DNA of 32,020 nt. Origin: Candidatus Dojkabacteria bacterium (GTDB taxonomy: Bacteria; Patescibacteriota; Dojkabacteria; SC72). Positions 27,379 through 32,020 of this stretch are shown in pieces (the first letter of the stretch is position 1; each line of letters opens with the position of its first letter). The position numbers and the translations under genes were made by a program. The notes beneath the pieces are model-generated. The model was not told where the DNA came from. It made no database searches and saw only the letters and a list, made by a program, of their open reading frames with translations. The stretch lies in assembly GCA_028704525.1 (NCBI GenBank), contig JAQWFF010000003.1, positions 1 to 32,020 of the forward strand, given 5' to 3'.

Positions 27379-27960
27379 ATGTATTTAATACCTACAGTCA
27401 TAGAGAAAGACAAAGAGGGGGAAAGAGCATACGATATTTACTCTAGATTACTTAAAGACAGGATTGTATTCGTAAGTGGGAAGATAGATACAGAAATGGC
27501 TAATACTGTTGTAGCACAGTTACTATTTCTAGAAAAAGAAAACCCCAATGAAGATATACAAATGTTTATAAACTCATATGGTGGAGAGATAACAGCTGGT
27601 ATGGCAATACTTGATACTATGAACTACATAAAGTGTGATGTCTCAACAATAGCCGTTGGACTTGCTGCATCAATGGGTTCTATCCTTCTTGCTAATGGTA
27701 CAAACGGAAAACGATTTGCACTTCCAAATAGTAAAATACATATACATCAACCACTAGGTGGGGTGGAGGGACAGGCAAGTGATATAGCAATAGAGGCTGA
27801 AGAGATACTAAAAACAAGAAAAATCCTTTATGAACTTCTATCAGATAAAACAGGGAAGAGTGTAAAGGATATTGAAAAAGATGCAGATAGAGATAAATAC
27901 TTTACAGCCAAAGAGGCTAAAGAGTATGGGATAGTAGATAAAATTATTAAAAAAAGATAG
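27379..27960 (+). CDS. clpP: ATP-dependent Clp protease proteolytic subunit
   Basis: [36 protein letters not shown] (Ser), [14 protein letters not shown] (His). Confidence 0.98.
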   Translation: MYLIPTVIEKDKEGERAYDIYSRLLKDRIVFVSGKIDTEMANTVVAQLLFLEKENPNEDIQMFINSYGGEITAGMAILDTMNYIKCDVSTIAVGLAASMGSILLANGTNGKRFALPNSKIHIHQPLGGVEGQASDIAIEAEEILKTRKILYELLSDKTGKSVKDIEKDADRDKYFTAKEAKEYGIVDKIIKKR

Positions 27961-27962
27961 TT

Positions 27963-28457
27963 ATGAGTATATCAGAAGACCCATTTAAAGAAGCAGCCAT
28001 GCAAGGTTCGTTAGATATAATAAGAGATGGTATTAAAAGTACCATAGAGGGAGGATCTATAGATAAAGAAGTAATGGACATAAACAGGGAAGATGTTGAT
28101 GTATATATGAGAAAGATAGTAGATGATCAAGACCTGGAATATAAATTAACTAGAGTTAGATCTTTACACGTAGATGACTTAAAAACATTCTGGCTACTTT
28201 GTGATAGCGCTAATGTATGTAATGTTGAACCCCCTTTAATAGGTGAACAAAAAGTATATTTTCTTGAGACTTCTGATTCAGCTGTGTTTTTATACCCAAT
28301 ACAGATGAGTCATAAGAAAATGCACATACATATAGAACTCTTTAATGATAATACTTCCAAATTTATTAAAGATATGCGGGACAAACTTAACGAAGAAAAA
28401 GATTTAAAAAATATTGATTTCGTTAAGTTTAATAAGGTGGAAGTTCAAAAGGAGTAG
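27963..28457 (+). CDS. Hypothetical protein translationally coupled to clpP
   Basis: 164-aa ORF starting 2 nt after the clpP stop; no family recognised. Confidence 0.75.
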   Translation: MSISEDPFKEAAMQGSLDIIRDGIKSTIEGGSIDKEVMDINREDVDVYMRKIVDDQDLEYKLTRVRSLHVDDLKTFWLLCDSANVCNVEPPLIGEQKVYFLETSDSAVFLYPIQMSHKKMHIHIELFNDNTSKFIKDMRDKLNEEKDLKNIDFVKFNKVEVQKE

Positions 28458-29046
28458 ACTGTTCAACTTTCCTTATACCAAACTCATTTACTACATACTC
28501 TTGATTTTGGATTGTATTTACAGTAACAAAATCACAATCTTCATTCCCTCTAAATGATAAAACTGGTTTATATCCCTCATCTGTTAATATAAATGTAGAG
28601 GTATTACAATCCTCATAGAACTTAGAAGTATTTTCAAGATTACTAAGTGTTTCAAACAAGAGAGGACCACCATATCCCTCAATTAAAAGTATATCTGGTT
28701 TCAATGTATAGCTCTGGCAATTCTTCTTTCCTCCAGTTTTCTCTTTAAAAGAAATGAATCTATAATCAGGAGATTCATATATATTTGTTGTTACTTTAAT
28801 TTCTCCATTCGATATATTATCCCCATGTAACAATCTTCTTTTTCTTTCATTAAGAAATAGACATGACACAGAGCAATTTTCCTCTCTGCTATTACTGCCT
28901 TCATATCTATATATTATTATTGGGGAATTATTTAAATCTGGTTTGGGAAAGGATAAATACTTTTCTTGTTTTAGAAGATGTCTGTTTGTTCTATTTATCT
29001 TCTCTAGGGTAGTAATAGATTTAGTTTCTTTTAAATCTGTTAACAT
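28429..29046 (-). CDS. Hypothetical protein
   Basis: 205-aa ORF convergent with and overlapping the previous one by 29 nt; no family recognised. Confidence 0.65.
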   Translation of the reverse strand: MLTDLKETKSITTLEKINRTNRHLLKQEKYLSFPKPDLNNSPIIIYRYEGSNSREENCSVSCLFLNERKRRLLHGDNISNGEIKVTTNIYESPDYRFISFKEKTGGKKNCQSYTLKPDILLIEGYGGPLLFETLSNLENTSKFYEDCNTSTFILTDEGYKPVLSFRGNEDCDFVTVNTIQNQEYVVNEFGIRKVEQSTPFELPPY

Positions 29047-29048
29047 AA

Positions 29049-29071
29049 TACTAAATACCTATAATTTAGTA
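29049..29071. repeat. Inverted repeat TACTAAAT-ACCTATA-ATTTAGTA
   Basis: Perfect 8-bp arms, 7-nt spacer, 2 nt upstream of the 28429-29046 start codon. Confidence 0.6.
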
Positions 29072-29099
29072 CTATAAACTCTATCATAACAATATATTA

Positions 29100-29128
29100 T
29101 TATCAATATCATATAAAAAGGGTATAAT
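29100..29128 (+). promoter_or_regulatory. tRNA-Val promoter: TTATCA, 17-nt spacer, TATAAT
   Basis: -10 TATAAT at 29123-29128, about 9 nt upstream of the tRNA 5' end. Confidence 0.7.
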
Positions 29129-29137
29129 ACAAAAGAA

Positions 29138-29214
29138 GGACGATTAGCTCAGCTGGTTAGAGCATCACATTGACATTGTGAAGGTCACAGGTCCGAGCCC
29201 TGTATCGTCCACCA
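29138..29214 (+). tRNA. tRNA-Val (anticodon GAC), CCA encoded
   Basis: Acceptor GGACGAT/ATCGTCC, D-stem GCTC/GAGC, anticodon stem TCACA/TGTGA with loop TTGACAT, T-stem ACAGG/CCTGT, discriminator A plus CCA. Confidence 0.95.
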
Positions 29215-29324
29215 TTAAATATGTAGAAATGTAACAAATGTAAAAGATATAGATAAAGAGATACTAGAATGGATTAAAGAGGCTTACAATTTAGAAAAAT
29301 GTTAATTAATAATCAAAAACTACA

Positions 29325-29954
29325 ATGAGCAAAATGGAGAACGAGATACTTGCTGTTCAATCGAAAGATGTATCAGAGATTACAAAAGCTTGTATAGAAA
29401 ACAATGGCTTTAAGTTATTTGAAAACGAAGAAGAATATGAAGAGTTATTAAATATCAGCCTTACAAAACAAAGAGGTAAATTAGAAAATGATTCTTCATA
29501 TAAACAAATAATCCCATATTTAATGATGCTATATAAAAACAAAATATTCTATTATATTAGAGCACAAGGTGGGAATGAGGCTAGATTACACAATAAATTA
29601 TCTATTGGAGTAGGGGGACATATAGAGATAGAAGATACAGAATCTCCAGATGAAACCATTAGACATGCACTCATCAGAGAAGCTCAAGAAGAAATCGGAG
29701 AGAATATTAATCTTTCAAATATATATCCACTAGGATTTATATACACAGAACAGAGTGAAGTGGATCAAGTACATTTGGGTATACTCTTTGTTGGAGATAT
29801 ACTGAACGAAGATATAAATGTAAACCATGAGGAAGTAGGAGAAAATGGTTTTCTAAACAAACAAGAAATGGATAAACTCATGCATAATGGAAATTATACT
29901 CCCGAGAACTGGACCAGAATAGCATGGTGTATGGCACAAGAATTAATTAACTAA
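29325..29954 (+). CDS. NUDIX/MutT-family predicted phosphoesterase
   Basis: LSIGVGGHIEIED...ETIRHALIREAQEEIGENI Nudix box. Confidence 0.85.
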   Translation: MSKMENEILAVQSKDVSEITKACIENNGFKLFENEEEYEELLNISLTKQRGKLENDSSYKQIIPYLMMLYKNKIFYYIRAQGGNEARLHNKLSIGVGGHIEIEDTESPDETIRHALIREAQEEIGENINLSNIYPLGFIYTEQSEVDQVHLGILFVGDILNEDINVNHEEVGENGFLNKQEMDKLMHNGNYTPENWTRIAWCMAQELIN

Positions 29955-29976
29955 ATTTTTATCATTCTACTTTTTA

Positions 29977-30531
29977 ATGATTTTATACATAACCTCAAAT
30001 CAGAATAAAATAGTAACTGCGAATAGATTACTGAAACCATTTGGAATAAGTGTAGAAGGTTTGAAAGTAGATGGTATTATCGAACCTCAGATGGAAGATA
30101 TTGAAGAGATATCAAAGTTCAAAGCACAACAAGCATTTGATAAAATACAAAGACCATTAATTGTAAGTGATTGTAGTTGGATGATTGCTGCACTAAATGG
30201 TTTCCCAGGACCATATATGGCATTTGTTAACAAATGGTTTACATTCCAGGATTTTCTTAACTTAATGAGAGACAAAAAGAATAAAGAAATAGTTCTCAGA
30301 GAATGTGTTACATATATTGATGAGAAACAATTAAAAACATTTATTCATGATACAAAAGGTTTATTACTTGAGAGAGAATCTGGAAAAGCTACTCCTATAG
30401 ATCAAATAATAACATTTAGAGAAGATAAAAAATCTGTTGCTCAATGTCAAAATGAAAATCTTCCAAGAATTCCACAAAATGAATTATGGAATGAAGTGGG
30501 AAATTGGTTGAAAAAGAATAATCTTGGATAA
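29977..30531 (+). CDS. HAM1/RdgB-like non-canonical NTP pyrophosphatase, divergent
   Basis: ILYITSNQNKIVTANRLLKPFGI, IEPQMEDIEEISKFKAQQAFDKIQRPLIVSDCSWMIAALNGFPGPYMAFV match the HAM1 N-half; the C-half diverges. Confidence 0.8.
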   Translation: MILYITSNQNKIVTANRLLKPFGISVEGLKVDGIIEPQMEDIEEISKFKAQQAFDKIQRPLIVSDCSWMIAALNGFPGPYMAFVNKWFTFQDFLNLMRDKKNKEIVLRECVTYIDEKQLKTFIHDTKGLLLERESGKATPIDQIITFREDKKSVAQCQNENLPRIPQNELWNEVGNWLKKNNLG

Positions 30532-30993
30532 TTAATCTCTTTCTTTTAAATATTTATTAAGAGAATTCACAATCCACTCTTTAACTGCTCCTGAATACAA
30601 TTTTAATCTAGGGACATCTGTAAGTGATACCCATATAGGTTCGTAATAATTGGATTCATCCGTCTCTCTTGATTCTTCTCCAGATAGTGTAGGTTCTCCT
30701 GATTTCCATTTACCAACAAAGTAATATTCTAATTTTTCTATATCTTTATCTTTATGATTCTTAAATTCAAATGCCAATTCAAAATTACTTACCTCTACTG
30801 TAGTTTCCTCTTTAACTTCCCTAATAACTGTATCTATTGGTTTCTCTCCTTTTTCCATATGTCCACCAGGAAGTACATAATACTCTCTTCCTTTCTTTCT
30901 TCTAAACATTAGAAGTATTTGATCATCCTTTAATACAATTCCTCTACACTGAACATTTTCTATTCTTATATCTGCATCTTCTGGAGTTCTCAT
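30532..30993 (-). CDS. NUDIX hydrolase
   Basis: GGHMEKGEKPIDTVIREVKEETTVEV Nudix box. Confidence 0.9.
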   Translation of the reverse strand: MRTPEDADIRIENVQCRGIVLKDDQILLMFRRKKGREYYVLPGGHMEKGEKPIDTVIREVKEETTVEVSNFELAFEFKNHKDKDIEKLEYYFVGKWKSGEPTLSGEESRETDESNYYEPIWVSLTDVPRLKLYSGAVKEWIVNSLNKYLKERD

Positions 30994-31007
30994 TAAATAT
31001 ATTTAAT

Positions 31008-31027
31008 TAGTTAAATTGATTTAACTA
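31008..31027. promoter_or_regulatory. 20-bp palindrome TAGTTAAAT-TG-ATTTAACTA, candidate operator
   Basis: Perfect 9-bp arms with 2-nt spacer in the divergent intergenic region between the NUDIX (-) and leader/GNAT (+) transcription units. Confidence 0.55.
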
Positions 31028-31045
31028 GATTATACTATAAAATAC

Positions 31046-31054
31046 TGATATAAT
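31046..31054 (+). promoter_or_regulatory. Extended -10 promoter element TGATATAAT for the GNAT leader
   Basis: TGnTATAAT consensus; predicted start about 31061, 3 nt before ATG 31064; -35 weak. Confidence 0.6.
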
Positions 31055-31063
31055 TTCCCCATT

Positions 31064-31159
31064 ATGAAATACATAATACAGATAAGAACAGATTTAAATC
31101 ATGTTAAGGCCATGTCATATTGTGGTCTTAACTCTGCTGCTTATCTTTTCATTATGTAA
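31064..31159 (+). CDS. Putative 31-aa leader peptide MKYIIQIRTDLNHVKAMSYCGLNSAAYLFIM
   Basis: ATG just downstream of the promoter, TAA at 31157-31159, followed by antiterminator/terminator structures. Confidence 0.5.
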   Translation: MKYIIQIRTDLNHVKAMSYCGLNSAAYLFIM

Positions 31160-31190
31160 TCTTTAAACACATTTAACGAACAAGATAAGC
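31139..31190 (+). promoter_or_regulatory. Candidate antiterminator stem
   Basis: GCTTATCTTTTC (31139-31150) pairs with GAA(C)AAGATAAGC (31178-31190): 12 bp with one bulged C; the 3' arm overlaps the terminator 5' arm by 4 nt (AAGC). Confidence 0.5.
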
Positions 31191-31211
31191 TTCCAAACGG
31201 AAGCTTTTTTT
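31187..31211 (+). terminator. Rho-independent terminator upstream of the GNAT gene
   Basis: AAGCTTCC-AAAC-GGAAGCTT perfect 8-bp stem followed by a T-tract. Confidence 0.85.
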
Positions 31212-31328
31212 ATATAAAAACCATTTGGAAGTTTCTCTCACTTGTTAAATCCAACAGAATGAATGGAGGTAAACATTCTTCTAACAGGTGAGCTCTTTAA
31301 CTAAAAACTAATAAATATGGAGGACAAA

Positions 31329-31970
31329 ATGTTTGGATGTACTTTTAAAATTGTCGGAAACAATCTCAGTCTTATACTGAGACCAGCGTTAGATAGTGAT
31401 GTCCCAAAGATGGCCAAAGATCTTTCAGATTGGGAAGTAAGAAAATATTTAGGTTTTGTAGAAGGATTAACAGAAAATGGCGAACGAGAATGGATAAAGA
31501 AAACAGCTGAAGATAAAAGCTGTATTACATGGTTAATACAGCCAGAGGGTATTACAGAAGCCATAGGGAGTACAGGACTTCATAGATTAAATGATGCACA
31601 TTCTTGTATATCAGGACTTGCCATATGGGACAAGAATTGGTGGAGAAAAGGTGTAGCATACACAAGCCATATTGGAAGAACATGGTTTGCTGCCAAACAA
31701 ATGGAGAAGTATACGATAACAAGCTTTGTCTTTTCTCCAAACATTGGTTCATGGAAAGCCCTAGAGAAAGTGGGATACACAAGAACTGGGATAGAACCCG
31801 TAAGTAAGGTTGTGAATGGAGCCTTTGTAGACAAATATATCTACACATGGATTAATCCTCTGTACACATCTATTCTCTTTCCTAATGGCATTCCAGAAGA
31901 GTATGCACCTTCTATAAAGAAAGCCAAAGAAACTTTGGAGCTGGGAGATGCATATATCAAATATATTTAG
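31329..31970 (+). CDS. GNAT-family N-acetyltransferase (RimJ/RimL-like); ORF track start 31317, SD-supported start 31329
   Basis: LSLILRPALDSDVPKMAKDLSDWEVRKYLG, AIGSTGLHRL, ISGLAIWDKNWWRKGVAYTSHIGR, SFVFSPNIGSWKALEKVGYTRTG; GGAGG at 31319-31323, 5 nt before ATG 31329. Confidence 0.88.
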   Translation: MFGCTFKIVGNNLSLILRPALDSDVPKMAKDLSDWEVRKYLGFVEGLTENGEREWIKKTAEDKSCITWLIQPEGITEAIGSTGLHRLNDAHSCISGLAIWDKNWWRKGVAYTSHIGRTWFAAKQMEKYTITSFVFSPNIGSWKALEKVGYTRTGIEPVSKVVNGAFVDKYIYTWINPLYTSILFPNGIPEEYAPSIKKAKETLELGDAYIKYI

Positions 31971-32020
31971 TTTTTTAGTTAGGGGAACCTAGGTTTGTGT
32001 GAGTATTATATACTCTTTAA

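Noticed and set aside
31064-31316. T-box riboswitch as explanation for the GNAT leader
   Set aside because: I do not see the conserved T-box antiterminator sequence (like AGGGTGGNACCGCG) or a specifier stem; leader ORF plus competing hairpins fit better.
32001-32015. GAGTAT-TAT-ATACTC hairpin after the GNAT gene as terminator
   Set aside because: Short AT-rich 6-bp stem with only TTT afterwards at the window edge; too weak to call.
1-32020. Alternative genetic code (UGA as Gly, as in some CPR lineages)
   Set aside because: recG ends on TGA in the expected place and conserved proteins read through without in-frame TGA, so the standard bacterial code fits.
1-32020. CRISPR arrays, insertion sequences, prophage or defence islands
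   Set aside because: No regularly spaced direct repeats, transposase/integrase or phage structural gene set seen; the HxH repeats sit in a host surface-protein context.

Overview
The window is AT-rich, densely packed bacterial DNA that looks like a reduced, CPR/Patescibacteria-like genome; that placement is inference from gene style only. It carries a mostly housekeeping gene set: a RelA/SpoT homolog (5' truncated), recG, a SpoU/TrmH methyltransferase, a giant DUF2341/LamG/Fn3-like surface protein, rsmD, the classical thrS-infC-rpmI-rplT-pheS-pheT block, a class A PBP, an OmpR-like regulator, mutS, a PEP-synthase-like protein, an AI-2E family permease, a two-TM Ig-like protein, a sortase, trigger factor, clpP, two ORFans, tRNA-Val(GAC), and a NUDIX / HAM1-like / NUDIX / GNAT cluster. 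I saw no CRISPR array, rRNA or transposase. The most interesting signals are non-coding. (1) At 31008-31331, upstream of the GNAT gene, there is a promoter, a nearly leaderless 31-codon ORF, a perfect terminator and a competing antiterminator, plus a 20-bp palindrome shared with the divergent NUDIX gene. (2) At 10842-10895, between rplT and pheS, there is a terminator/antiterminator pair. (3) Upstream of thrS there is a promoter-proximal 22-codon ORF ending in VYTTYTF. (4) Several genes have -10-like hexamers 6-9 nt before the ATG, suggesting leaderless transcription. Protein-level oddities are a PEP synthase homolog that appears to have lost its catalytic His and other active-site residues, a trigger factor without its PPIase domain, a receiver domain without its acidic pocket, and a surface protein with HxH collar-like repeats. 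All calls come from reading the sequence by eye; no database search or folding program was run.
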